From positions 1,674,001 through 1,738,000 of the forward strand of contig NZ_CP053844.1 in NCBI RefSeq assembly GCF_013201685.1: 64,000 nt of DNA. The letters are read 5' to 3'. The notes under the pieces were generated by a model that saw only the letters and a list, made by a program, of their open reading frames with translations, was not told the origin of the DNA and did no database searches. Below, in pieces: positions 44,462 through 56,506 of this stretch (the stretch's first letter is position 1; every line of letters starts with the position of its first letter). This DNA is from Campylobacter geochelonis. GTDB lineage: Bacteria; Campylobacterota; Campylobacteria; Campylobacterales; Campylobacteraceae. A program made the position numbers and the translations under genes.

Positions 44462-46220
44462 TTTTCACCTTTTTCTAAATTTAGAAATTATAACAAATTT
44501 TATATAAAATACTTATTTAGGGCTAAATTTATGCAAATTTTATACCAAATTTGTCAAACAATTAAGCGCAAAAATTTATTAAATTTATCCACAATACTGC
44601 GGCTATAAAAAGCATTTTAAGTGCTAGCAACTCACTAAATTTAGACAAATTTGTCACAAAAAGTAACGCCACCTGATAATATTTATGCTTAGTTTGTTAA
44701 ATGCCAATGACTTTGTCTTTTTATTTACAAGAATAGAAGATAATTATAATTAATTTTTATTTTTAAATGAAAGATAGTGTCAAAAATTTTATAAACTTTG
44801 TTAAAAAATTTAAGATAAAAATTGTTGATAAAATGATTTAAAAGCAATTTTATTTTAAAACTTACACTATAAATGCATAATTATTTTATTTATGCAAAAA
44901 TAAATTTATCTTATGATATCTACTAACTATAAAAATAAAAATATAAAATTTACTAAATTTATGACGCTTTTAAACTTTTGGTTATAAATTTAAGATCATT
45001 ATATAATAGATTTGCCAGCTTAATGTGATTAGCCTTAAAAATTATACCGCTTTTTGTTTACACTATTCAAGAGATTTGTGGATAAAAAGCTAAAAACTTA
45101 TAAAAATATAATCAATCTAATTTATAAAAATATTTTTTATTTATAAATTTGGCAAATAAAAAATATTTTGATTAAACCGAGGGTCTAAAAATTTAAATTT
45201 GTATCATACTCACATATTTTACTATTAAATATTAAAATAATTTATATTTTTTTAAATAAATGCAAATTTTGTTAAACTAAAAAATGCATAAAAGCTATTC
45301 TTCACCAAAAGCATACGTTAATGAAAAGATAAAAAATATTGACATTTTTTACTTAAATTTTGTGGCTACAACTTTCAAACTTTAATAAAACAAATTTATA
45401 ATACAAAACCGACAAAATCAAATGCTAATAATTTAGCAAAGCTTTTATGCTAAATTTTCTAAAATTTACTCATTTTATTTAAAAACACTACAATATTAAG
45501 TTAAAATAATAAATTTTATGAATATTATAAAAAATAAAATGGGTAAAAATGGCTTTAAATATCGATATTATGGTATTTTGAAAGATATTTTAGTTAGGAT
45601 AAAATAAGAATATTTTTATATTTTTCGTAAGATATGATAAAACATGTGCAAGTAAATAAAATAGTAGCTGAATTTAACAAATCAAACTATAAAATATCTA
45701 CCAAATTTTACCGACAAAACTCGCAAAATCAAGAAAATGCACAAGCTTGACTAGGCAAAAAACAAATCGCAATTTTATCTATTAAATTATTAGTAAAAAT
45801 ATTTGTTAAAACCAAAAACTACTTTAAAAAGTATAAAAACCATTGCTACTAAGGCGTTGCAAAAGAAATTATCAAAATTAAAGACTTTATTCTAAAAGTT
45901 GTTTTAGCAAATAAGAGTTATTCGCCACAAAAAAAACGCTTTAAATAAAATAAATCCAAGCTTGATTTAGAGCAAAACCAAGCTTTTTTTAAACAAATAT
46001 TTAAGCTTTTAAAGTGCTAGCAAGGCAATAAGATTAAAATTTTGCTACAAAAATTAAAAATTATAAAATAAGCGTAGTAAAATCCCCAAGCTAGACACTT
46101 TTACAACTAAACTATAACCAAATTTAAAACCTAAAAACACTGATAAACTTTGGCTTTATCTTTTGGCTAAAAAGTCAAAGTATTTTTATAAATCAGCCAA
46201 GCTTTTTGCCATCTAGCCAT
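44462..46220. other. 1.76-kb gene-free stretch between pyrF and nusB
   Basis: Extremely AT-rich with no intact gene. A 38-residue plus frame (45634-45750, starting MIKHVQVNKIVAEFN) and a second lysine-rich block at 45840-45950 may be remains of a decayed gene. A good terminator hairpin follows at 45958-45990. The stretch interrupts what is a compact operon in relatives, so it probably marks an old insertion that has decayed. Confidence 0.5.
45958..45990 (+). terminator. Orphan rho-independent terminator
   Basis: AAGCTTG (45958-45964) pairs with CAAGCTT (45979-45985), followed by TTTTTT. It faces plus but has no gene upstream on that strand, so it may be left over from a decayed gene or end an unannotated small RNA. 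Confidence 0.55.
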
Positions 46221-46613
46221 TTATTTGGCTCTTAAAGCATCCAAAACGCCATTTACAAATTTCGGTGCAGTCTCGCTTCCCATCTCTTTAGCAAGCTCAA
46301 TCGCCTCATTTATCACAACAGCATCATCTGTATCGGTAAATTTTATCTCATACGCTCCAAGCCGTAAAATCGCCCTTTCTACAACGCCTATATCATCTAA
46401 TTTATGCTCGCTTAATTTTTCATTAAGCATTTCATCAAGCATATTTAAATTTGCCAAAATCCCTTTAAAAAGGTCTTCCGTGAACTCTTTTTGTTTGTTT
46501 CTTATCTTTTTTTCTTCTAAAAACTCGTTTTTAAACTCCGCAGTTTGCGTCCCCATATCCCTAGCATAAAGCAGCGAGACGATACACTGCCTTACTTGAT
46601 GTCTTGTCGCCAT
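46221..46613 (-). CDS. nusB: Transcription antitermination factor NusB
   Basis: A 130-residue all-helical RNA-binding factor that works with NusE/S10 on rRNA transcription. It shows MATRHQVRQCIVSLLYARDM at the start, VVERAILRLGAYEIKF and VVINEAIELAKEMGSETAPKF...VNGVLDAL at the end, the family signature. It lies one base after ribH and ends the kdsA-ribH-nusB operon. Confidence 0.95.
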   Translation of the reverse strand: MATRHQVRQCIVSLLYARDMGTQTAEFKNEFLEEKKIRNKQKEFTEDLFKGILANLNMLDEMLNEKLSEHKLDDIGVVERAILRLGAYEIKFTDTDDAVVINEAIELAKEMGSETAPKFVNGVLDALRAK

Positions 46614-46614
46614 C

Positions 46615-47085
46615 TTATGCCTTTAAATTTTTATATAAACTTATCATTTCAATAAGCCCAGTCATCGCTTCAAAGCCCTTATTCCCAGCTTTACTTCCAG
46701 CTCGTTCAATCGCTTGTTCGATACTATCGACTGTTAGCACACCAAACGTTACTGGCTTAGCGTATTTAAGCGTAACATTTGCTATGCCTTTTGTTGTTTC
46801 TGCGCTAACATAGTCAAAGTGTGGAGTTGAGCCACGAATCACAGCACCCACGCAACAAACCGCGTCAAATTTACCACTAGCTAGCACTTTTTCTAACGCC
46901 ATTGGTATCTCAAAAGCTCCTGGAACTAGTATAAGACTTAGATTTTCTTCATCTCCACCATGTCGTAAAAACGCATCTTTTGCACCCTCAACAAGGCGAT
47001 CTGTGATGATATGATTAAAACGCGCATTTATGATAGCAACTTTTTCGCTACCATCTAAACTTAGTTTTCCTTCTATGGTTTTCAT
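46615..47085 (-). CDS. ribH: 6,7-dimethyl-8-ribityllumazine synthase
   Basis: Makes the riboflavin precursor lumazine in the penultimate step. The 156 residues include [31 protein letters not shown] with the phosphate-binding and catalytic segment, [18 protein letters not shown] and KGFEAM. Such enzymes assemble as 60-mer or pentamer shells. Two bases separate it from kdsA and one from nusB. Confidence 0.95.
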   Translation of the reverse strand: MKTIEGKLSLDGSEKVAIINARFNHIITDRLVEGAKDAFLRHGGDEENLSLILVPGAFEIPMALEKVLASGKFDAVCCVGAVIRGSTPHFDYVSAETTKGIANVTLKYAKPVTFGVLTVDSIEQAIERAGSKAGNKGFEAMTGLIEMISLYKNLKA

Positions 47086-47087
47086 TT

Positions 47088-48792
<1,705 letters not shown>

Positions 48793-48868
48793 CTAAATTT
48801 ACCTCCAAATTAAAATCTTATTTTAGTCAAATATAACTTAATATTAGACAAATTCAGCCAAATTTTAG

Positions 48869-48874
48869 TATAAT
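48869..48874 (+). promoter_or_regulatory. -10 box of the der-aroK-trpS operon
   Basis: TATAAT 27 bases upstream of the GTG start of der; ATAAGGA follows at 48887-48893 as ribosome site. Confidence 0.55.
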
Positions 48875-48901
48875 TAAATTTTTCAAATAAGGATTTTAAA
48901 A

Positions 48902-50287
48902 GTGCAAAAAGTTATCTTAATAGGTCGTCCAAATGTCGGTAAAAGCTCGCTTTTTAACCGTCTAGCTAAACAAAGAATCGCCATAACTAGCGATATAAGC
49001 GGAACGACGCGCGATACGAACAAAACTCAAATAGAAATTTTCGATAGATTCTGTGTGCTGGTTGATTCTGGTGGGCTTGATGAAAGCACAGAGATGTTTG
49101 CAAAGGTTCAGCAAAAAACGCTCGAAGAGGCTAAAAATTCAGACATTATCGTATTTATGGTCGATGGTAAATTTATGCCTCAAGATGAGGATAAAAGGAT
49201 TTTTTACTCGCTTTTAAAGCTTGATAAACCAACAGCTTTAGTTATAAATAAAATCGATGGCAACAAAGACGAAGAGAGAAGCTTTGAATTTAACGAATTT
49301 GGAGCTAAAAACAGCTTTGGAATTTCAGTTAGCCACAACAGTGGCGTTGATGATCTTAAAAGCTGGATTTATAGGTATTTAGAAGATGAAATTAAGCCTG
49401 ATGTTAGCCTTGATCTTGATGAGTTTTTAGAAAATTTTGATGAAAATGGCGAAATTTTAGAAGAAAAACTTGAAAACTATGATGAAAAACCCATAAAAGT
49501 AGGCATTATAGGGCGCGTAAATGTCGGCAAATCAAGCCTTTTAAACGCACTTGTAAAAGAGAGTCGCTCTGTCGTTAGCCCAACCGCTGGGACAACGATT
49601 GATCCTGTAAACGAGAGCTTTATCTATGAAGATAGAATTTATGAGTTTGTCGATACTGCCGGCATTAGAAAGCGTGGTAAAATCGAAGGGATTGAGAAAT
49701 TTGCGCTTAATAGAACTGAAGCAGTTTTAGAACAAACCGATATCGCACTTTTAGTGCTTGATAGCTCTGAGCCTTTAACTGAACTTGATGAGCGAATCGC
49801 AGGAATTGCATCTAAATTTGAGCTTGGTATCATCATCGTGCTTAACAAATGGGAAAACAAAAGCGAGGCTGAGTTTGAACGCATAAGAGAGGAAATCAGA
49901 GATAAGTTTAAATTTCTTGCTTACGCTCCGATTATAAGTGTTTCGGCACTTGGTGGAAAACGCGTGCATAAACTTTATCCGATGATTCTTGAAATTTATA
50001 AGAATTTTACTCAAAAAATTCAAACATCAAAACTAAATGAGATGATAGCAGAAGCGACAAAAACTCACCCGATACCGCACGAAAAAGGAAAAGTTGTTAA
50101 AATTTACTACGCGGTGCAGTTTGGCTTTGCGCCTCCTAAAATCGCTCTTGTGATGAACCGTCCACGCTCACTTCATTTTAGCTATAAAAGGTATTTAACA
50201 AACAAAATGCGAGAGAGATTTAACCTATCTGGCGTGCCTGTAGTTTTAATCCCTAAAAATCGAGGCTCAAGCGATGAAGAAAAGTAA
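48902..50287 (+). CDS. der: Ribosome biogenesis GTPase Der (EngA)
   Basis: Double GTPase needed for 50S maturation. The 461 residues have GTPase domain 1 (GRPNVGKSS near 8, DSGG, NKID), an acidic linker ([20 protein letters not shown]), GTPase domain 2 (GRVNVGKSS near 205, [13 protein letters not shown]) and a C-terminal KH-like domain. The start is GTG (48902) with AAGGA upstream; no ATG is near. Its end overlaps aroK by 14 bases. Confidence 0.95.
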   Translation: MQKVILIGRPNVGKSSLFNRLAKQRIAITSDISGTTRDTNKTQIEIFDRFCVLVDSGGLDESTEMFAKVQQKTLEEAKNSDIIVFMVDGKFMPQDEDKRIFYSLLKLDKPTALVINKIDGNKDEERSFEFNEFGAKNSFGISVSHNSGVDDLKSWIYRYLEDEIKPDVSLDLDEFLENFDENGEILEEKLENYDEKPIKVGIIGRVNVGKSSLLNALVKESRSVVSPTAGTTIDPVNESFIYEDRIYEFVDTAGIRKRGKIEGIEKFALNRTEAVLEQTDIALLVLDSSEPLTELDERIAGIASKFELGIIIVLNKWENKSEAEFERIREEIRDKFKFLAYAPIISVSALGGKRVHKLYPMILEIYKNFTQKIQTSKLNEMIAEATKTHPIPHEKGKVVKIYYAVQFGFAPPKIALVMNRPRSLHFSYKRYLTNKMRERFNLSGVPVVLIPKNRGSSDEEK

Positions 50288-50804
50288 CAATCTAGTCTTA
50301 ATCGGCTTCATGGGAGTTGGCAAAGGTACGGTAGGCAGGGAACTAGCTAAAGCTTTGAATAAATTTGCTATCGATGGTGATGATATGATAGAAAGCTTTG
50401 CGAACAAAAAAATCAAAGCGATTTTTCAAGAAGATGGCGAAGAGGTGTTTAGAGAAATAGAAAAAAACTTAGCTAAATTTCTATCTTCAAGTGTTTCTAA
50501 CGCTATTATTTCAACTGGTGGCGGGTTTTATAAGGTAAAAGGCTTAGAAAAAATCGGAACCATTATCTACCTAAAAAGTAGTTTTGAAGCGATTTTAACG
50601 CGCATAAACGCTTCGCCAAACGCAAGCAAAAAACTAACCAAACGCCCTCTTTTACAAGACTTAGAAAAGGCAAAAACCTTGCATAAAGAGCGAGAAAAAG
50701 GGTATGAAAGCAAAGCTGATATCACTGTAAATGTCGAGGGCAAAACCCCAAAACAAATCGTAAAAGAGATAAAAAAACAGCTAAAAATCGCTAAATTTAA
50801 GTAA
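50274..50804 (+). CDS. aroK: Shikimate kinase
   Basis: Phosphorylates shikimate at position 3 in the chorismate pathway. The 176-residue P-loop kinase shows [11 protein letters not shown] (Walker A), DGDDMIE for substrate binding, [18 protein letters not shown] and KRPLL in the lid. It overlaps der by 14 bases and is followed 50 bases later by trpS, the same run I recall in C. jejuni. Confidence 0.95.
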   Translation: MKKSNNLVLIGFMGVGKGTVGRELAKALNKFAIDGDDMIESFANKKIKAIFQEDGEEVFREIEKNLAKFLSSSVSNAIISTGGGFYKVKGLEKIGTIIYLKSSFEAILTRINASPNASKKLTKRPLLQDLEKAKTLHKEREKGYESKADITVNVEGKTPKQIVKEIKKQLKIAKFK

Positions 50805-50854
50805 AACTCTAAATTTAGCCTAAATTTATTAAAAATAGACAAAAAAGGAAAAAA

Positions 50855-51823
50855 ATGAGAACATTAACCGGACTTCAACCATCAGGAAAACTTCACCTAG
50901 GCAACTATTTTGCATCCATTAAACAGATGGTAGAGGCGCAAAATGGTGGTGAAGAGATGTTTATGTTTATAGCAAACTACCACGCTATGACCTCTGTTGG
51001 CGATGGAGTTAAGTTAAAAAACGCAACCTATGAAGCAGCAAGCGCCTTTCTTGCGCTTGGTATAGACTCAGCAAAATCGACTTTTTGGGTGCAAAGCGAT
51101 GTTAAAGAGGTGCTTGAGCTTTACTGGATTTTAAGCGGATACACGCCGATGGGTCTGCTTGAACGAGCACACGCGTATAAAGATAAGGTTGCAAAGGGTT
51201 TTGAAAGTAAACATGACTTGTTCTCTTATCCGGTTTTAATGGCGGCCGATATTTTGTTATATAGCTCAAATGTCGTTCCTGTGGGAAAAGATCAAATCCA
51301 ACATGTCGAAATCGCACGCGATATCGCGCTTAAATTTAACAACGCTCATGGCGAAATTTTAACCCTGCCTGAGGCTAGAGTCGATGAGTTTGTTGCGACA
51401 GTTCCGGGGACTGATGGCGCAAAAATGAGTAAAAGTTATGGAAATACCATTGATATTTTTGCCGATGCAAAAACGCTTAAAAAACAAATCGGCAAAATCG
51501 TAACCGATAGCACCGCTCTTGAAGAGCCAAAAGAGTGGAAAAACTGCAACATTTTTACCATCGCAAAGCTGTTTTTAAACAATGATGAGCAAAAAGCACT
51601 AGCCGCTCGCTATGAAAAAGGTGGTGAGGGATATGGACACTTCAAGGCATATTTAAACGATGTGATTTGGGAATATTTTAAAGAGGCTAGAGAGAAATTT
51701 GAGTATTATAACGCCAACCACGATATTTTGGATGAAATTTTAGACGCAGGAGCCGATAAAGCACGAAAAGAAGCCGTTAAATTAATGGATAAAGTGCGAA
51801 ATGCAACTGGAATTTATAGGTAG
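50855..51823 (+). CDS. trpS: Tryptophanyl-tRNA synthetase
   Basis: Charges tRNA-Trp. The 322-residue class I synthetase has the HIGH-equivalent PSGKLHLGNYFAS near 10 and KMSKSYGN (about residues 190-197), plus VPVGKDQIQHVE and the substrate region ADILLYSSNV. An AAAAAGGA site precedes the ATG. Normally serS follows in relatives; here a restriction-modification cassette starts seven bases after the stop. Confidence 0.97.
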   Translation: MRTLTGLQPSGKLHLGNYFASIKQMVEAQNGGEEMFMFIANYHAMTSVGDGVKLKNATYEAASAFLALGIDSAKSTFWVQSDVKEVLELYWILSGYTPMGLLERAHAYKDKVAKGFESKHDLFSYPVLMAADILLYSSNVVPVGKDQIQHVEIARDIALKFNNAHGEILTLPEARVDEFVATVPGTDGAKMSKSYGNTIDIFADAKTLKKQIGKIVTDSTALEEPKEWKNCNIFTIAKLFLNNDEQKALAARYEKGGEGYGHFKAYLNDVIWEYFKEAREKFEYYNANHDILDEILDAGADKARKEAVKLMDKVRNATGIYR

Positions 51824-51829
51824 AATTGC

Positions 51830-53317
51830 TTGAATAAAATCAATATGGGTATCGAATTTCCTTATGACAAAACCAAGCCCAAATCCATAGAGAAATATGC
51901 GAAAAACTTGATAGGAAAGACTTTTCGCGATGTTTTAAAATCAAATTTTACTGATAACAAATTGATTCAACAAATAGCTTATTTTAATAATCCAAAAAGT
52001 AAAGGGAGCTTAGGAAATTTACTAGAAGAGTTTTATTTTTTATATAAACCAAATAGTGATTCTTCGGCTGATTTTCCAGAAGCTGGGGTTGAACTTAAAG
52101 TTACTCCTTATGAAATCACATCAAATAGGAAAATAAGAGCTGGAGAGCGATTAGTAATCACAATGATTCCTAATAATAAGCCTATTGATAAGAACTTTAA
52201 GAAATCGCATTTGATAGATAAACTTAAACTTATCTTATTTGTTTTATATCTAAGAAATAAAAAACTACAAAGAATAGATTACAAAATAAATTATGTAAAT
52301 TTATTCAATATTTTGTCAAAAAAATGCAAAGATGACTTAGAAATAATTATTGATGATTATAAAAAAATCGTTAGCAAAATACAAAGTGGTCTAGCTCATA
52401 AATTATCAGAAAGCGACACTCAGTATTTAGGAGCTTGTACCAAAGGAGCAAGTGCCGCAAGAAGCTTGCAAAACCAATTTTATAATGACAAAGTTAAGGC
52501 AAAACGAAGAGCTTTTTCATTAAAACAATCATATATGACATACATTATAAATCATTATATTTTAAATAATGTCGAAACTTTTGATTCTATTTTTCATAGC
52601 AATGAACTTAAAAATACAAGCTTTGAGTCAGCAATAATAAATAAAATTTCAAATTTCATAGATAAAAGCGAGGACGAATTATATTCTAAATTTGAAATCA
52701 CACGCTCAAAAAGAGCTAATAATTCTTTAATTATGACAATACTAGGCGTAAAAACAGATAATGCTAAAGAATTTGAAAAAGCAAATATACAGATAAAAAC
52801 AATAAGAGTTAAGAAAAATGGCGAACCAAGAGAGCATATGTCATTTCCAACTTTTAAAATTTTAGAATTTATTGCGGAAGATTTTGAAGCGTCTAAACTT
52901 TATAATATTTTTTCACAAACAAAATTTTTATTTGTTATTTTTCAAGAAAAAGAAGATGGTTTATATTATCTTAATGGTGCAAAATTTTGGAATATGCCTA
53001 TAGTTCAATTAGAAAAAAGTGGAAAAAAAGAATGGAAAATGTATCAAAATAAATTTAAAAATGGCATTAAATTTAATATAAGATGTTGTGAAAATTCTAT
53101 AATAATCGATAACGACTTGCCAACCGCAAGCAATACGAATATCTTTCATGTCAGACTTCATTCTACAAATACCGCTTATGTAATTAATGGCACTAAATAT
53201 GGAAGAGGAAAAGAAAGCGATATGGATATCTTACCAAATGGAGATAAAATGACCAAACAATGCTTTTGGTTAAATAAAAGCTACATCAAAAAACAAATAA
53301 AAGAGTTGATTTTATGA
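51830..53317 (+). CDS. Sau3AI/MutH-like type II restriction endonuclease
   Basis: A 495-residue protein close in size to Sau3AI (about 489). N-terminal MutH-like catalytic motifs are GSLGNLLEEFYFLYK, then ADFPEAGVELKVTPY containing the D...ExK triad (Asp81, Glu88, Lys90). A second, degenerate copy of the fold is expected in the C-terminal half (HLRSTNTAYVINGTK-like segment before TKQCFWLNK). The expected target is GATC, an inference from family. The start is TTG (51830) or the ATG at 51845. Its stop overlaps the methyltransferase start by four bases (ATGA). Base composition is more AT-rich than in the flanking genes. Confidence 0.8.
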   Translation: MNKINMGIEFPYDKTKPKSIEKYAKNLIGKTFRDVLKSNFTDNKLIQQIAYFNNPKSKGSLGNLLEEFYFLYKPNSDSSADFPEAGVELKVTPYEITSNRKIRAGERLVITMIPNNKPIDKNFKKSHLIDKLKLILFVLYLRNKKLQRIDYKINYVNLFNILSKKCKDDLEIIIDDYKKIVSKIQSGLAHKLSESDTQYLGACTKGASAARSLQNQFYNDKVKAKRRAFSLKQSYMTYIINHYILNNVETFDSIFHSNELKNTSFESAIINKISNFIDKSEDELYSKFEITRSKRANNSLIMTILGVKTDNAKEFEKANIQIKTIRVKKNGEPREHMSFPTFKILEFIAEDFEASKLYNIFSQTKFLFVIFQEKEDGLYYLNGAKFWNMPIVQLEKSGKKEWKMYQNKFKNGIKFNIRCCENSIIIDNDLPTASNTNIFHVRLHSTNTAYVINGTKYGRGKESDMDILPNGDKMTKQCFWLNKSYIKKQIKELIL

Positions 53318-54564
53318 AACTTGATGTAGTTGAACTATTTGCTGGAGTTGGTGGATTTAGAGTTGGCTTAAATCATATAAAAAGTATTGATAAAAATAGT
53401 AAAAAAGCGATAGAAAATGACAAATGGAATTTTGTTTGGGCTAATCAATTTGAACCATCAACCAAAACACAACACGCCTTTGAATGCTACATAACACGTT
53501 TTGGTCTAAAAAATCATTCCAATACCGACATCAGCAAGGTAGATAAAACAACAATTCCAAACCACTCTTTATTAGTTGGTGGTTTTCCATGCCAAGATTA
53601 TTCTGTTGCTAGGCCTTTATCAAAAGAGCAAGGAATTCAAGGTAAAAAAGGAGTGTTATTTTGGGATATAAAAGATATTTTATCCAAAAAAAATACTCCT
53701 TTTATCTTGCTTGAAAATGTAGATAGACTTTTAAAATCTCCAGCTTCACAAAGAGGCAGAGACTTTGCAGTTATGTTAAAAACATTTGATGAGTTGGGAT
53801 ATTATGTATTTTGGCGAGTCATAAATGCAAGCGATTATGGTTTTCCACAAAAAAGATTAAGAGTTTTCATTTTTGCAGTTAAAAAAGGTACAAAATATGC
53901 AAAGAAATTTAGTAATTTAAAAAACGAAAGCATCCTTCATAAATCTTTGCTTAATATAACTTTTCCTTGCGATTTTGACTCAATTAAAAATATAAATTTA
54001 AATAAATACAAAGATATTTTTGATATTTCTAATAATTATATAGATGGAAAATTTTTAGAAACAGGAGCGATGATTAGCTCAAATATATTTTGTGCAAATG
54101 CCAAAGCAAAAAAAGAGAACATCTATACACTTCAAAATATACTAAATTTAGCCAATAATTACAACCCAAAAACTATGCAAAACTATATAATAGATGATAC
54201 AAAATTAGAAAAATGGCAATATTTAAAAGGTTCAAAAAAAATTGAAAGAATCTCAGCTTTAGGTCATAAATACACTTATAGTGAAGGCACTATGAGTTTT
54301 CCTGATAATTTACAAGCTCCTGCAAGGACTATGCTCACAAGTGAAGGTAGCGCAAATCGCTCTTCTCATATAATTTTTGATAAGAATTTAAACACTTATA
54401 GAATCTTAAGCGAAGTTGAATGCGAACTTATACAAATGTTTCCACCAAACTGGACAGATACTATGCCATCAAGAAGAAGATACTTTATGATGGGAAATGC
54501 ACTAGTAACGGGAATCATCTCAAGATTAGAGCCAAATTTAAGCAAAATAATTTTAAATGAATAA
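53314..54564 (+). CDS. DNA cytosine-5 methyltransferase, partner of the Sau3AI-like enzyme
   Basis: A 416-residue C5-MTase (M.Sau3AI ~412). Motif I is VELFAGVGGFRVGLN, motif IV GGFPCQDYSVA with catalytic Cys93, motif VI LLENVDRLL with the ENV triad (134-136), motif VIII QKRLRVFIFAV, and the C-terminal motif IX/X segment MMGNALVTGI. It should protect GATC by methylating cytosine, matching the adjacent nuclease. It is translationally coupled to the nuclease gene and followed by a DpnD-type small gene. Confidence 0.85.
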   Translation: MKLDVVELFAGVGGFRVGLNHIKSIDKNSKKAIENDKWNFVWANQFEPSTKTQHAFECYITRFGLKNHSNTDISKVDKTTIPNHSLLVGGFPCQDYSVARPLSKEQGIQGKKGVLFWDIKDILSKKNTPFILLENVDRLLKSPASQRGRDFAVMLKTFDELGYYVFWRVINASDYGFPQKRLRVFIFAVKKGTKYAKKFSNLKNESILHKSLLNITFPCDFDSIKNINLNKYKDIFDISNNYIDGKFLETGAMISSNIFCANAKAKKENIYTLQNILNLANNYNPKTMQNYIIDDTKLEKWQYLKGSKKIERISALGHKYTYSEGTMSFPDNLQAPARTMLTSEGSANRSSHIIFDKNLNTYRILSEVECELIQMFPPNWTDTMPSRRRYFMMGNALVTGIISRLEPNLSKIILNE

Positions 54565-54578
54565 TATAAATATATAAA

Positions 54579-54761
54579 ATGGATATTAATATGATATATA
54601 AACTAGAAATCACAGAAATTTTAAGTAAAATTGTTGAAGTTGAAGCTAATAATTTTATGGAAGCTTATCTAAAAACCAAGCAAAATTATGAAAATGAACG
54701 AATAATACTTGACGAAAATGATTTTATGGATTATGAAATAAAAGAATTTAGTAATAGATAA
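54579..54761 (+). CDS. DpnD/PcfM-type small protein
   Basis: A 60-residue protein (56 from the ATG at 54591) with a beta-alpha-beta layout: YKLEITEILSKIVEVEANNF then AYLKTKQNYENERIILDEND and a short acidic end. It matches the DpnD/PcfM family of small proteins that accompany restriction-modification and conjugative elements. The function is unknown. It lies 14 bases after the methyltransferase gene, so it is part of the cassette. Confidence 0.65.
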   Translation: MDINMIYKLEITEILSKIVEVEANNFMEAYLKTKQNYENERIILDENDFMDYEIKEFSNR

Positions 54762-54770
54762 TAAATTTAT

Positions 54771-54945
54771 ATTTTTAGCGGTAGTTCAACAACAGGAATC
54801 GCAGCAAATTTGCTTAACAGAAATTTAAAAAGAATTCTTTGAGATGTCAATTACTAGAAAAAATGAGCTAGAAAATAATAGAACTCAAATTTTTAATAAA
54901 ATCAAAGATTTAAAGCTTCTAAACAACAAAGCAGTAAATTTATAA
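54771..54945 (+). pseudogene. Remnant of a type II beta-class DNA methyltransferase
   Basis: Downstream of the DpnD-type gene, two frames keep the C-terminal end of an N4/N6 DNA methyltransferase. One (from 54774) reads FSGSSTTGIAANLLNRN, the SAM-binding motif I as it appears late in circularly permuted enzymes. The other (from about 54831) reads EFFEMSITRKNELENNRT, KIKDLKLL and ends at TAA 54945. The rest of the gene is gone. It is a scar of an earlier methyltransferase at the same spot. Confidence 0.75.
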
Positions 54946-54951
54946 ATGATT

Positions 54952-54989
54952 AAAATCACCTAAACACTTCAGTCTTTAGGTGATTTTTT
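54952..54989. terminator. Terminator at the end of the restriction-modification cassette
   Basis: A 13-bp stem, AAAATCACCTAAA (54952-54964) and TTTAGGTGATTTT (54975-54987), runs into TT, and on the opposite strand into an A/T stretch. It separates the cassette from brnQ on the other strand and can serve both. Confidence 0.85.
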
Positions 54990-54994
54990 AAAAC

Positions 54995-56308
54995 TTATAT
55001 CCCATCTCGTTTTCTAAAGATATGAACGATGTATGTTATCATAAAACAGACTATTTCAGGTACTATCCAGCCAAGTCCAGTATCAAAAAACGGCAGTTTT
55101 GATGCATACTCACCAACCACTCCAAGCGAAATTCCACTATATCCAAGCGCACTTAGTATCCCAACAACTACCGCTACATAAATGCACGAGCGATAAATCA
55201 GCTTTGAGCCCTCTATCACACCATCAATTAATGCTAAAATTATCAAAACTATCGTAACTGGATAAAGTCCGATTAGCACAGGAATACTAAATTTAAGTAT
55301 CGCATCAAGTCCAGCATTTGCCACACAAAAGCTAAGCACAGACCACGCCACAACCCAAAATTTATAACTTAACTTTGTTACACTTGAGAAATACTCGCTC
55401 GCTGAGCCGATTAACCCAACAGTCGTTGTCAAACATGCAAGCAAGAAAATCGCCCCTAAAATCACCCTTCCAAACTCACCAAAAAGATGATATGTGATTT
55501 GCGATAAAAGATTTGCGCCATTGCTAACTTCAGTAAAAAGCGTACCGCTACTTGCGCCAAGATAGGCAAGCATCATATAAACACTCATCAAAATCGCACC
55601 AGCTAAAATACCCGCCTTTATAGTCGCACTTACCAAAACTGCTCGGTTTTTTATCCCAAGCGCTCTCATCGCATTTATAACAACTATAGCAAAAACAATG
55701 CTCGCAAGCGCGTCCATCGTCTGATAGCCATCTAAAAACCCGCTAGCTATAGGGTGCTGGGCGTATTTTCCACTAGCTGCTCCAAACTCACCCATAGGCG
55801 ACATTACTCCTACGATAAACAAAACAGCAATCAAAACAAGCATAATCGGTGTTAAAAATTTACCCAACGTTTCGACCATCTTGCTTGGATTTATACAGAT
55901 AATATAGTTTAAAAGAAAATAAACACAAGTATAAATCAAAAGTGCGTAAGTATGGGAATCAGATGAAATCATCGGCGCAACGCTAACTTCAAATGGCATA
56001 TTTGCAGCCCTTGGTATCGCAAATGCAGGTCCGATTGTGATGTAGATTAAAAGTGTAAAAACCACAGCAAATACTGGATCAACTCTTCTAACTAGTATAT
56101 CCATGCTCTGCACTTTTGCGATCGCCGCAACTCCAAGCACAGGCAATGCAACTGCTGTAAGACAAAAAAACATAATCGCTTCGTAAACATTTTCCCCAGC
56201 TTCTCTTCCAACCATCGGCGGAAATATAAAGTTTCCTGCGCCAAAAAACATCGAAAAAAGCATAAGCGAGATGATTAAAAACTGACTTTTAGTGATATGA
56301 CCTTTCAT
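54995..56308 (-). CDS. brnQ: Branched-chain amino acid:cation symporter BrnQ
   Basis: A 437-residue LIVCS-family carrier with about 12 hydrophobic segments. Typical pieces are SLMLFSMFFGAGNFIFPPMVG near the start, IGPAFAIPRAANMPFEVSVAP and GYQTMDALASIVFAIVVINA. It imports Leu, Ile and Val. Placed between the R-M cassette and serS, it is single-gene, convergent with the cassette and divergent from serS. Confidence 0.9.
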   Translation of the reverse strand: MKGHITKSQFLIISLMLFSMFFGAGNFIFPPMVGREAGENVYEAIMFFCLTAVALPVLGVAAIAKVQSMDILVRRVDPVFAVVFTLLIYITIGPAFAIPRAANMPFEVSVAPMISSDSHTYALLIYTCVYFLLNYIICINPSKMVETLGKFLTPIMLVLIAVLFIVGVMSPMGEFGAASGKYAQHPIASGFLDGYQTMDALASIVFAIVVINAMRALGIKNRAVLVSATIKAGILAGAILMSVYMMLAYLGASSGTLFTEVSNGANLLSQITYHLFGEFGRVILGAIFLLACLTTTVGLIGSASEYFSSVTKLSYKFWVVAWSVLSFCVANAGLDAILKFSIPVLIGLYPVTIVLIILALIDGVIEGSKLIYRSCIYVAVVVGILSALGYSGISLGVVGEYASKLPFFDTGLGWIVPEIVCFMITYIVHIFRKRDGI

Positions 56309-56506
56309 TTTAACTCCAAATTTATAAAAACTTAATTTTATATATGTTTTGGTTAAATTTAGTTTAAAATTTGCTTAAATTCATAAATTTATCTACATAT
56401 AATTTAGTTTTTAAACAAATTTAGTCTAAATTTAGCTCACACAGTTCTTAAATTTAAAGCTAAATTTGGGTAAAATGCAACTTAAATCATAAATTTAAGG
56501 TCAAAA

